Source: JAIRQX01 sp031556255 | Lineage (GTDB): Bacteria > Chrysiogenota > Deferribacteres > Deferribacterales > JAISNW01 | Direction: 5' to 3' | Length of the DNA stretch: 28,099 nt | NCBI GenBank assembly: GCA_031556255.1 | Contig: JAVBTI010000130.1 | Span: 1 to 28,099 of the forward strand | In this document: positions 1-6,114 of the stretch, one piece after another | Numbering within the stretch: the stretch's first letter is position 1 | Layout of the letters: every line of letters starts with the position of its first letter | Position numbers and translations under genes: made by a program | The notes under the pieces: model-generated | What the model was told of the DNA's origin: nothing | Databases searched by the model: none | The model's input: the letters and a program-made list of their open reading frames with translations, nothing else

Positions 1-626
1 GGTCTGTCTTTCACTATTATTCCGTTAGGAGTAAGGCTTGAATTATCAGGAACAATTGGCCTTGCGGGAGTATATTCCAGCGGAGGCATGCTGTGAGAAC
101 CCTTTTTGGGGTCAACTATCATAAAAAACTTATCCAGATCATCTTTACGCAGCTTTGCCGCGTCCATAAGCACAAGGCGCAAATCCTGCGGCATCCCCTG
201 CTCCAGCGTGGTGCTTCTGCCGAAATATTTTCTGTCTTTGGCGGTCATTGTCTTGGTAATCTGAGTAACAAGCCCCGGCGGAAGCGAGTAGGCCGAACCG
301 GTTGCAAAATCAAAAGCCAGCCCGGCGGAGGCTCCCGGAGCGGAAAAAAGATTATCGCCTATCATCCAGCCGTCGACCGTGTTATTAAGTTTGACGTCGA
401 AGCTTTTCTGCCCGTCCCGCGACACTTTCAGTTCAACAAAAGGCGCATCTTCGGGAAGCTGGGAAAAAACGGGCAGTGTGGAGCGCTCACCGTTAATCAC
501 GTATATCGCGGCACTTTTATTGCCGGTGGTGACACTGTACAGGTTTTGCTGGGCAAACGCCCCGCCGGCGGCCAGCAGAAGCGCCGCGGAGAACATACTG
601 ACTATTATTATCTTTATTCTATTCAT
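1..626 (-). CDS. Secreted protein of unknown function, C-terminus off the left edge
   Basis: An open frame starts at the ATG at 626-624 and runs without a stop to the window edge, giving 208 visible codons. The first ~25 residues (MNRIKIIIVSMFSAALLLAA, then GGAFAQ) form a clear Sec signal peptide with a plausible AFA cleavage site, so the product is probably periplasmic or outer-membrane associated. The mature part has no cysteine cluster, repeat or domain I recognise. It contains a basic, proline-containing stretch (KDDLDKFFMIVDPKKGSHSMPP) and later a proline-rich segment. The start lies 2 bp after the TGA of the upstream membrane-anchored Mrr-like gene, so the two are almost certainly co-transcribed and perhaps translationally coupled; no strong ribosome-binding site precedes it. 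Function unknown; I am confident it is coding because the frame is long and the signal peptide convincing. Confidence 0.8.
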   Translation of the reverse strand, partial: MNRIKIIIVSMFSAALLLAAGGAFAQQNLYSVTTGNKSAAIYVINGERSTLPVFSQLPEDAPFVELKVSRDGQKSFDVKLNNTVDGWMIGDNLFSAPGASAGLAFDFATGSAYSLPPGLVTQITKTMTAKDRKYFGRSTTLEQGMPQDLRLVLMDAAKLRKDDLDKFFMIVDPKKGSHSMPPLEYTPARPIVPDNSSLTPNGIIVKDR

Positions 627-628
627 AA

Positions 629-1603
629 TCAGTTACCAAACCGAACGACTATTAAGAGTACAAGCGATATAAAGGTAATCAGTCCGGAAGTGAGGATTAT
701 CTTTATGGAATTTTTTTCTGCCTGGTACATCATATCGGACTTGAACGCCAGCACCTGGTCGTCCACGGCGTCCACCTTCTGTAACAGCTCCTCGATAAGC
801 TCCCGGTTCTGCTTGAGTTCGTCCTCCGATTCGTACTCGATAAAATTACCTATATATATGATGGTAATCTGAATCAGGTTGAACATTATATTGCGCAGAT
901 AGGCGAACTGCTTGGGAAACATATAACTCGGCGTCTTCGCGAGCTCCGGCAGCAGGTCGAACTGTATCTTTTTCAGTTTTTCCCTTGTCTCCGGCGGAAT
1001 ATCGTTGATATCTTTAACCCTGTCCACCTCGGCAAGGATCCTCCTTACAAGGCGGGTGTACTGCACAAGCAGTTCCGGCGTGGCGCTGGTTTTCAGACGG
1101 ATCTGTTTTTTCTTTATCTCGTGGTTTTTGAAGAAGTTCTTGATAAGCACCATCGCCGACGGCACTTTCACATTCTTCCTCTTTTTGACTACTTTGACGG
1201 AGCGCTTTGCATCTATGGCGATAAGGGTTTCGACTATTTCTTCAGTGGCGAAAATAAAGTGGTTGTTGCCTTCCAGGACATCCCGGTCGTCAGCGTTTAT
1301 TGTGCCGTTGGTAAAGAAAAAGAGGCGGGTAATATTTTCATCGTTCATCGCCCGCAGTACGTCGGTGGTCAGAAAGGGGTCAAGGGTATCGCCGGGTTTG
1401 ATGACTTCTATCCAGACGATCGCCTTCTGCTCGTCCTTGCTTCCGTGTACCCAGGCTTCAACGCGGCGGCGGCCTTCCAGTTCCTTGACGGTGCGGTAAA
1501 GGGAATAACCGAAATCCGACATCACATCGGTCACAAAATGATAAAACTCGGACAATTTTATGTTATATAGCGCTTCGTATTTACTCTGCCGTTCGGAGTC
1601 CAT
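629..1603 (-). CDS. Membrane-anchored protein with Mrr/restriction-endonuclease-like N-terminal domain
   Basis: 324 aa. Residues ~25-130 resemble the Mrr-type restriction-endonuclease fold: a helix ending in an FGY turn, a beta-strand block around VWIEVIK (63-69), and the characteristic FFFTNG (95-100) strand followed by a helix and ATEEIVETL. A charged, probably helical middle (150-290) follows, then one C-terminal hydrophobic segment (~302-320) ending in a short positive tail, so it looks tail-anchored with the fold in the cytoplasm. The expected catalytic Gln/Glu-x-Lys is not cleanly present (the strand reads E-V-I-K), so I infer a structural or binding role rather than DNA cleavage. It overlaps the end of the OmpA-like gene upstream by 23 bp and sits in the tail of the cheA operon. 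The fold assignment is by eye and moderate; function unknown. Confidence 0.72.
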   Translation of the reverse strand: MDSERQSKYEALYNIKLSEFYHFVTDVMSDFGYSLYRTVKELEGRRRVEAWVHGSKDEQKAIVWIEVIKPGDTLDPFLTTDVLRAMNDENITRLFFFTNGTINADDRDVLEGNNHFIFATEEIVETLIAIDAKRSVKVVKKRKNVKVPSAMVLIKNFFKNHEIKKKQIRLKTSATPELLVQYTRLVRRILAEVDRVKDINDIPPETREKLKKIQFDLLPELAKTPSYMFPKQFAYLRNIMFNLIQITIIYIGNFIEYESEDELKQNRELIEELLQKVDAVDDQVLAFKSDMMYQAEKNSIKIILTSGLITFISLVLLIVVRFGN

Positions 1604-2432
1604 AAATTTCCACCCGCCTGTTCTGTAATGTGCCGTCCGCGGAGCTTCTGTTCCTCACCGCGGGATAGAGGGCACCCAGCCCTACCGTAATTAGTTTAGC
1701 AGGATTTATGCCATTTGCCCGCATCAGCCCTTTCACAGCTTCGGCACGCTTGAAAGACAGTTCGTAATTATCTTTGAAAAGCAGATTGGGCGCGACAGAC
1801 ACATTGTCCGCATGACCGAACATGTAGTATGTGCCCTCTTTGGGCAGCCTGGCCAGGGTTGCGTTGTCAGCCGCGCTCATATTAGGTGTGATTATTCCGA
1901 GGTCAAAGTATATGGTGTAAAGGTATTCAAGCTGGTCTGAATCGGGGGTCATGGAAAGGATATCCACATCTCCGCGCATCGGCGCCTGCCCCGCATCGCC
2001 GCGCCCCAGGGAGGCATTCGGAGTGGGGGCGCCCAAAAGACTGTCTATCATCTGGTCGTCTGAAAGGCGCGGGGTGGCGTTGTCTTTCCGCGCCGTGGTA
2101 TTGTCGGGCTGCTGAGGAGCTATATCCATATACACGACGGGGCCGTCACCCACCTGCACCGGCACAGCGGAGGTCTGCCTGTATGTGACCTGACGCAGGG
2201 ACAGGATCTTCCAGCCGTTCAGCGCCACATTTTCCCGGGCATCCCGCTCAGTATCGGCAAAAACCTGGAAAACGGTGGTAATTTTGGATGTATTGTTGAC
2301 CGCGACTACTTCGTAAATGTTGCGTTCGTTGGCGAAAGAGAGATCAGCGCCACCAGTAATAAGGGCGGCGAGGAATAGTATTGTTATCAGTCTCAGGCTT
2401 ATGCGGCAGATAGCGTATATTTTTGCTTTCAA
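1581..2432 (-). CDS. OmpA-like peptidoglycan-binding envelope protein
   Basis: 283 aa, start TTG at 2432 with a GAGG-type ribosome-binding site ~10 bp upstream inside the preceding gene. Residues 1-35 are a signal peptide (basic start, hydrophobic LITILFLAALITGG, SFA cleavage). Residues ~39-84 form a short domain, IYEVVAV through ADTERDARENVALNG and ILSLRQV, whose spacing resembles the small N-terminal domain of GspF/PilC-type proteins. A low-complexity linker follows (85-165). Residues ~170-280 match the OmpA C-terminal family: IYFDLGI, GHADN (206-210), NYELSFKRAEAV (222-233), then NRRVEIYG near the end, the usual peptidoglycan (diaminopimelate) contact region. The gene overlaps its upstream neighbour by 89 bp and its downstream neighbour by 23 bp, so it is firmly within the cheA operon. 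It probably sits in the periplasm or outer membrane, non-covalently bound to peptidoglycan. No beta-barrel is visible. Confidence 0.88.
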   Translation of the reverse strand: MKAKIYAICRISLRLITILFLAALITGGADLSFANERNIYEVVAVNNTSKITTVFQVFADTERDARENVALNGWKILSLRQVTYRQTSAVPVQVGDGPVVYMDIAPQQPDNTTARKDNATPRLSDDQMIDSLLGAPTPNASLGRGDAGQAPMRGDVDILSMTPDSDQLEYLYTIYFDLGIITPNMSAADNATLARLPKEGTYYMFGHADNVSVAPNLLFKDNYELSFKRAEAVKGLMRANGINPAKLITVGLGALYPAVRNRSSADGTLQNRRVEIYGLRTAE

Positions 2433-2679
2433 GGCTGTAATCCCTCAACGCTTGATCAAAGTCTTTATCGGCATAAATCTCGACAATCTTTAACCGGCGG
2501 ATGACATCCTCCCCGCCGTTATACATCAGGAATGCATCCGGGGGGAGTTTCGACGCGGTATTAAAGGTTGTCCAGAGCGTTTCCACCTCATAAACATAAA
2601 CCGTGGCACAGGCCGCCGGCGGGAAAAGCACCGCCAGCACAATCACAGCATTAATGAGCTTTCTGCGCCACCAGTTCAT
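2344..2679 (-). CDS. Small exported protein of unknown function
   Basis: 111 aa. The ATG at 2679 overlaps the last 29 bp of cheA and is preceded by GGAGAAGATAG, a good ribosome-binding site. The N-terminus (NWWRRKLINAVIVLAVLFPP) is a signal sequence; the following AACA could be a non-canonical lipobox around Cys24 or a signal peptidase I site. The mature part contains YVYEV (28-32) and, at ~63-92, KIVEIYADKDFDQALRDYSL followed by IRYLP. This has the same layout as the small domain of the OmpA-like protein encoded next. The last ~29 residues overlap the OmpA-like gene in another frame and look less protein-like, so the overlap may be the decayed end of a once separate gene. Coding is supported by the start signal, signal peptide and operon position. 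Function unknown. Confidence 0.65.
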   Translation of the reverse strand: MNWWRRKLINAVIVLAVLFPPAACATVYVYEVETLWTTFNTASKLPPDAFLMYNGGEDVIRRLKIVEIYADKDFDQALRDYSLESKNIRYLPHKPETDNNTIPRRPYYWWR

Positions 2680-4750
2680 CTATCTTCTCCAGCATGGACT
2701 GCAGGTTTATAGGCTTGGTCAGGAAGGCGTTTATCCCCGACGCGCTCACTTTCTTGCGATCCGCTGTCTCGCTTCTGGCCGACACAGCAATTATAGGAAG
2801 CTCAACACCCTTGTTCCGGAGCTGTCTTGCCAGTTCGTAGCCGTCCATGTCGGGCATCATCACATCGGTTATTACCAGATGGAAATCACCGTTCTTCAGC
2901 ACGCCCGCGACGTCCTTGGGCGAGATGACCTCCGTAACGCTGATCCAGCCGGTGGATTCGAGCAGCCTGCGCATGATCTTCCTGTCCGTGGCGGAGTCGT
3001 CCACATACAGAATTCTTGTCATATCTTTGTCCATCTTTTTGATTTCGGACTCTTTTTTCTTGCGGGTACGTATACGCCGCGGCATATTCTGGGCAAGTTC
3101 CATGACACCCGCCACGTCAATGATAAGGCGGACGCGCCCGTCGCCCATGATGGTGGCGCCTGCGATCCCCGCGTTGCCGCCGAGATACTCCCCAAGGGAT
3201 TTGATAACGATCTCTTCCTGGCCGACAAGCTTATCCACTATAAAACCAAGGCGTTTCTCGGCAAGTCCCACGACAACAACATACAGATCCTCGTGCTGCG
3301 GGCTTTCTATATCGAAAACCTCGTTCAGACGCAGAAGAGAAAGCACGCTGTCACGGAGTTTCAACACTTCGCGCCCTTCGAAACTGTGCACTTCTTTTAT
3401 ATTCACCCGCACAGTCTCTATAACTGATACGAGAGGGATGGCAAAATTTTCCCCCGCCGATTCCACAAAGAGCGCCTGAATAATGGCGAGCGTGAGCGGC
3501 AGTTTCAGTTGGAATTTGGTACCGACGCCCAGTTCGGACTCTATGTTGATAAGGCCGTTCAGCTTTTCGATATTGGTTTTCACAACATCCATGCCCACGC
3601 CGCGGCCGGAGGTGCTTGTAATCTTCTCCGCCGTGGAAAACCCCGGCCTGAAAACCAGGCCGTAGGCCGTCTCTTTATCCATGGTGGCAGCCTCGTCGGC
3701 GGTGATAACCCTTTTTTCAATTGCTTTGCGTTTCAGCTTGTCCGCGTCAAGGCCGGCGCCATCGTCTTTTATCTCAATAACTATGTGGTTCCCCTCATGA
3801 TAAGCGGAGAGCCAGATGCTGCCTTTGCGCGGTTTTCCGATCTGCTCTCGGATATCCGGGGCCTCCACGCCGTGGTCGACGGAGTTGCGGATCATATGTA
3901 TCAGCGGATCGCCGATCTCTTCGACAACGGACTTGTCAAGTTCAGTCTCTTCGCCGGATATTATGAGGTCGATCTCTTTATTTTTCTCCCGTGAAAGGTC
4001 GCGTACCATCCGGGGGAATTTATTGAACGTCTTTCCGATGGGGATCATTCGGGTTTTCATAACCGCAAGCTGCAGCTCGGTGGTTATAAGGCCGATCTGG
4101 GAGGTCGTCTCCATAAGCTGTTCGATCAGATATTCATTTTCAAACTTCTTTTCAAGGGCCGATGACACCTGGGCAATTCGGTTACGCCCCAGAACAAGTT
4201 CGCCCACAAGGTTCATAAGGGTGTCGAGCCTGCTGACGTCGACACGTATAGTCTGCTCCATAGTTTTGGTGGCTTTTTTGACGTCACCGCCGTCAGCGCC
4301 GCCCGAAGTCGGAGCCTGCACGGGAGCCGCCGCTTCGCTTCCCTTGCCGGCTGCGGCCGTGCTTCTGCCTTCGTTGGCGAGTTTCAGTTTTTTGACGATA
4401 CTGTCCGAATCCACCGTGTCGGTGTTGTTTTTTATATCATTCAGCATCTTCTTGATAACATCGACAAACTCAAGGAGTATGTCCATTATTTCCGCCGATA
4501 CCGACATTTCGCCCCTGCGAAGCTTGTTCAGAATCTCTTCGGCGTGATGGGTGACAGTGGCAAGCTTTTCAAAGCCCAGAAACGAAGACGACCCTTTCAT
4601 GGTGTGTGCGCCGCGGAATATCTTGTTGAGAAGATCGAGATCCGTCTTTCTGTGCTCAAGTTCCACAAGGTCCTGATCAAGCGTTTCTATGATTTCCGAG
4701 GTTTCAACAATAAAATCGCCTACTAACTCCTGAATTTCGTCTTTATTCAT
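2651..4750 (-). CDS. cheA: Chemotaxis histidine kinase CheA with C-terminal receiver domain (CheA-REC hybrid)
   Basis: 699 aa. Domains in order: Hpt/P1 (1-~105) with phospho-acceptor His49 in FRGAHTMKGSSSF; an Ala/Pro/Gly-rich linker (~125-160) where P2 would normally be; P3 dimerisation helices (~163-240); P4 ATPase (~245-415) with N box HMIRNSVDHG (285-294), G1 DDGAGLD and G2 GRGVGMD; P5 CheW-like domain (~415-560); and a receiver (~577-699) with Asp584/Asp585, phospho-acceptor Asp629 in VITDVMMPDMDG and Lys679. It phosphorylates CheY and CheB in response to receptor arrays. The absent P2 means response regulators must dock otherwise, and the fused receiver may act as a phosphate sink. It follows the cheZ-like gene by 45 bp with a GGGAGG ribosome-binding site. 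A C-terminal receiver is known in several bacterial CheA proteins. Confidence 0.96.
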   Translation of the reverse strand: MNKDEIQELVGDFIVETSEIIETLDQDLVELEHRKTDLDLLNKIFRGAHTMKGSSSFLGFEKLATVTHHAEEILNKLRRGEMSVSAEIMDILLEFVDVIKKMLNDIKNNTDTVDSDSIVKKLKLANEGRSTAAAGKGSEAAAPVQAPTSGGADGGDVKKATKTMEQTIRVDVSRLDTLMNLVGELVLGRNRIAQVSSALEKKFENEYLIEQLMETTSQIGLITTELQLAVMKTRMIPIGKTFNKFPRMVRDLSREKNKEIDLIISGEETELDKSVVEEIGDPLIHMIRNSVDHGVEAPDIREQIGKPRKGSIWLSAYHEGNHIVIEIKDDGAGLDADKLKRKAIEKRVITADEAATMDKETAYGLVFRPGFSTAEKITSTSGRGVGMDVVKTNIEKLNGLINIESELGVGTKFQLKLPLTLAIIQALFVESAGENFAIPLVSVIETVRVNIKEVHSFEGREVLKLRDSVLSLLRLNEVFDIESPQHEDLYVVVVGLAEKRLGFIVDKLVGQEEIVIKSLGEYLGGNAGIAGATIMGDGRVRLIIDVAGVMELAQNMPRRIRTRKKKESEIKKMDKDMTRILYVDDSATDRKIMRRLLESTGWISVTEVISPKDVAGVLKNGDFHLVITDVMMPDMDGYELARQLRNKGVELPIIAVSARSETADRKKVSASGINAFLTKPINLQSMLEKIDELVAQKAH

Positions 4751-4795
4751 AACGACCGCCTCCCATACGCAGTTTTTCGCTCACGCAGAGCCGCC

Positions 4796-5428
4796 TTACA
4801 TCCCGAACTCTTTGAGCAGTTTATTGACAAGCGTCTGATCCTGCAATATCTCTTTTGATTCTTTTAATTTATCCAGCGTGTCGGAACCTATGGTATGCTG
4901 TTTCAGCCCAAGGGCGATGACAAGCTGCGCAAGCCTCTCCTCCAGATCCGACACAGCACCCAACACTTTCTCCACCTTCTGCCGGGAAATCTCTTTGAAC
5001 TCAAGGGAGGAAATAATATCAAAACAGATATCCCCGCCCTGCACACATGCGTCTTTAAGCCTTTCCAGAAGCCCTTTGGCGCGGTTGAAATCCTCGTTCG
5101 CGACAGCGGTTTCCACCTGCCCGAGGGTTTCTTTGATTTCATCGATATTAAAGTTGATCTTATCCACAAACCCGAGCACATCTTCCGATGCCCGATGGGA
5201 ATCTTCTATCACGGATTTCAGTGTGGATTCAAAAACCGGCAGTTCCTGATAGCTTTTACCCACAGCGGAAGAAACGGATTTGAGTTTTTTAATGGATTCA
5301 TTGAAGTACTGCGCTATATGGAAAAGCTCACTGCCCGGATTCAGGCTGATGTCGATAAGGTCGTATTTACCCTCATTGATCTGCCTTGCGACGGTGATTA
5401 GTTCATTAAGATCCTTAAAGTCATCCAT
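4796..5428 (-). CDS. cheZ: CheZ-like CheY-phosphate phosphatase
   Basis: 210 aa, almost entirely predicted helix, as expected of CheZ (E. coli CheZ is 214 aa). The catalytic helix is recognisable at EFKEISRQKVEKV (143-155), which aligns with the proteobacterial FQDLTGQVIKK motif. The active-site Gln is kept (Gln150), while the Asp position is Glu146. The C-terminal QDQTLVNKLLKEFGM matches the CheY-binding amphipathic helix of CheZ (QDQ...LL..LGF type), joined by a flexible linker. Both hallmark parts sit in the correct order and spacing. It starts 3 bp after cheY and is followed by cheA, so substrate and phosphatase are co-expressed. By family knowledge it removes phosphate from CheY-P to reset motor switching. 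The Asp-to-Glu change is the main uncertainty about activity. Assignment by motif. Confidence 0.85.
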   Translation of the reverse strand: MDDFKDLNELITVARQINEGKYDLIDISLNPGSELFHIAQYFNESIKKLKSVSSAVGKSYQELPVFESTLKSVIEDSHRASEDVLGFVDKINFNIDEIKETLGQVETAVANEDFNRAKGLLERLKDACVQGGDICFDIISSLEFKEISRQKVEKVLGAVSDLEERLAQLVIALGLKQHTIGSDTLDKLKESKEILQDQTLVNKLLKEFGM

Positions 5429-5431
5429 GAC

Positions 5432-5812
5432 CTACTCAATGCCTAACAGCTTAAAAACTTTCTCCTGAAGCGTTTCCGGGGTGAACGGTTTGACAACATA
5501 GTTGTTTACGCCGCTGCGAAGCGCGGTGAGGATATCCTCTTTCGCCGCTTCCGTGGTAATCATAAGGATTGGTGTATCTTTATACTGATCCTTTGTACGT
5601 ACTGTCTTAACGTATGTCAAACCGTCCATTTCAGGCATGTTCCAGTCGGTAATGATCATGTCGATCTTGGCTTTGGCCATCTGTTCCAACGCCTCGATAC
5701 CGTTCCCGGCTTCCAGCACGTTATTAAAGCCTAATTTTTGCAACGTGTTCTTGATGATCCTCCGCATGGTTGAAGAATCATCAACAGTTATTATCACCTG
5801 ATCGTAGCTCAT
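5432..5812 (-). CDS. cheY: Chemotaxis response regulator CheY
   Basis: 126 aa single-domain receiver. Key residues are visible: Asp11/Asp12 (acidic pocket), phospho-acceptor Asp56 in IITDWNMPEMDG, Thr86/Thr87 in MITTEA, and Lys108 in VVKPF. The DWNMP form around the phosphorylation site is typical of true motor-binding CheY rather than of transcriptional regulators. Length equals the family norm. The ATG at 5812 is preceded by GAGAGGG, 4-5 bp upstream. It has its own strong sigma-70-type promoter (5845-5873) and heads the cheY-cheZ-cheA-envelope run. Phosphorylated by CheA, it binds the FliM N-terminus encoded ~2 kb upstream and changes rotor direction. Confidence 0.97.
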   Translation of the reverse strand: MSYDQVIITVDDSSTMRRIIKNTLQKLGFNNVLEAGNGIEALEQMAKAKIDMIITDWNMPEMDGLTYVKTVRTKDQYKDTPILMITTEAAKEDILTALRSGVNNYVVKPFTPETLQEKVFKLLGIE

Positions 5813-5844
5813 TTAACCCTCTCACATATGATACACAGTTGATT

Positions 5845-5873
5845 ATTATGGGACACAAAGCACCATGTGTCAA
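5845..5873 (-). promoter_or_regulatory. Sigma-70-type promoter for cheY
   Basis: On the minus strand the sequence reads TTGACA (5873-5868), 17 bp spacer, CATAAT (5850-5845): a perfect -35 and 5/6 -10 at ideal spacing, about 33 bp before the cheY ATG. The A-rich end of the adjacent 44-bp repeat (AAAAAATAA) abuts the -35 and could act as an UP element. It implies that cheY-cheZ-cheA can be transcribed independently of the flhA-fliN genes upstream. Confidence 0.75.
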
Positions 5874-5917
5874 TTATTTTTTGCCGTCCATTGTCCGCGT
5901 TCGCGGACGCACGGCCG
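5874..5917. repeat. 44-bp direct repeat, copy 1 (contains hairpin H6 of element A)
   Basis: An exact 44-bp match to 6064-6107. It contains nested inverted repeats: outer GCCGT/ACGGC and inner GTCCGCG-TT-CGCGGAC. An A-run lies on the minus-strand 3' side, so it is not a normal intrinsic terminator in either direction. This copy abuts the cheY -35 box. Confidence 0.95.
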
Positions 5918-6057
5918 CATCGCTCCATTTCAACCGGCGGAGCCGGATTTCAATTCCGCTCGCTGCGACCGGTCAGCGCTTTGCTTGACCGGCGGGCGTG
6001 GCTTTGCCACTTTCCCCCTCCGAATTGCAAAGCAATCCGGCTCCCCGGCGGGGAGCC
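5883..6057 (-). repeat. Six-hairpin dispersed element, copy A (fliN-cheY spacer)
   Basis: A 175-bp noncoding unit made of six successive inverted repeats. Plus-strand positions: H6 5883-5915 (GTCCGCG/CGCGGAC inside GCCGT/ACGGC); H5 5934-5946 (CCGGC/GCCGG); H4 5969-5992 (CCGGTCA/TGACCGG); H3 5998-6010 (GTGGC/GCCAC); H2 6024-6036 (ATTGC/GCAAT); H1 6039-6057 (GGCTCCCC/GGGGAGCC). The linkers (CGGCCGC, GCTCC, TCCGC-CGCTGC, CCCCTCCGAAT, CTCCCC) recur in copy B at 7999-8174, but the stems differ in sequence. The strand given is that of the host operon; which strand functions is unknown. No protein-like frame is convincing. Confidence 0.85.
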
Positions 6058-6063
6058 ACGGAC

Positions 6064-6107
6064 TTATTTTTTGCCGTCCATTGTCCGCGTTCGCGGACGC
6101 ACGGCCG
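6064..6107. repeat. 44-bp direct repeat, copy 2
   Basis: Identical to 5874-5917, with 146 bp between the two copies. It places a second H6-type hairpin 7 bp after the fliN stop, next to H1 of element A. The arrangement is repeat - element body - repeat, as would arise from unequal recombination between element copies or from insertion with duplication. Confidence 0.95.
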
Positions 6108-6114
6108 TCTATTC

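Noticed and set aside
5874..6107. CRISPR array
   Set aside because: Only two repeat copies 146 bp apart, with palindromic internal sequence shared with another locus; no spacer pattern and no cas genes.
5883..6107. Intrinsic terminators formed by the repeat hairpins
   Set aside because: Stems are strong, but none is followed by a T-run on the transcribed minus strand; the H6 repeats are followed by an A-run.
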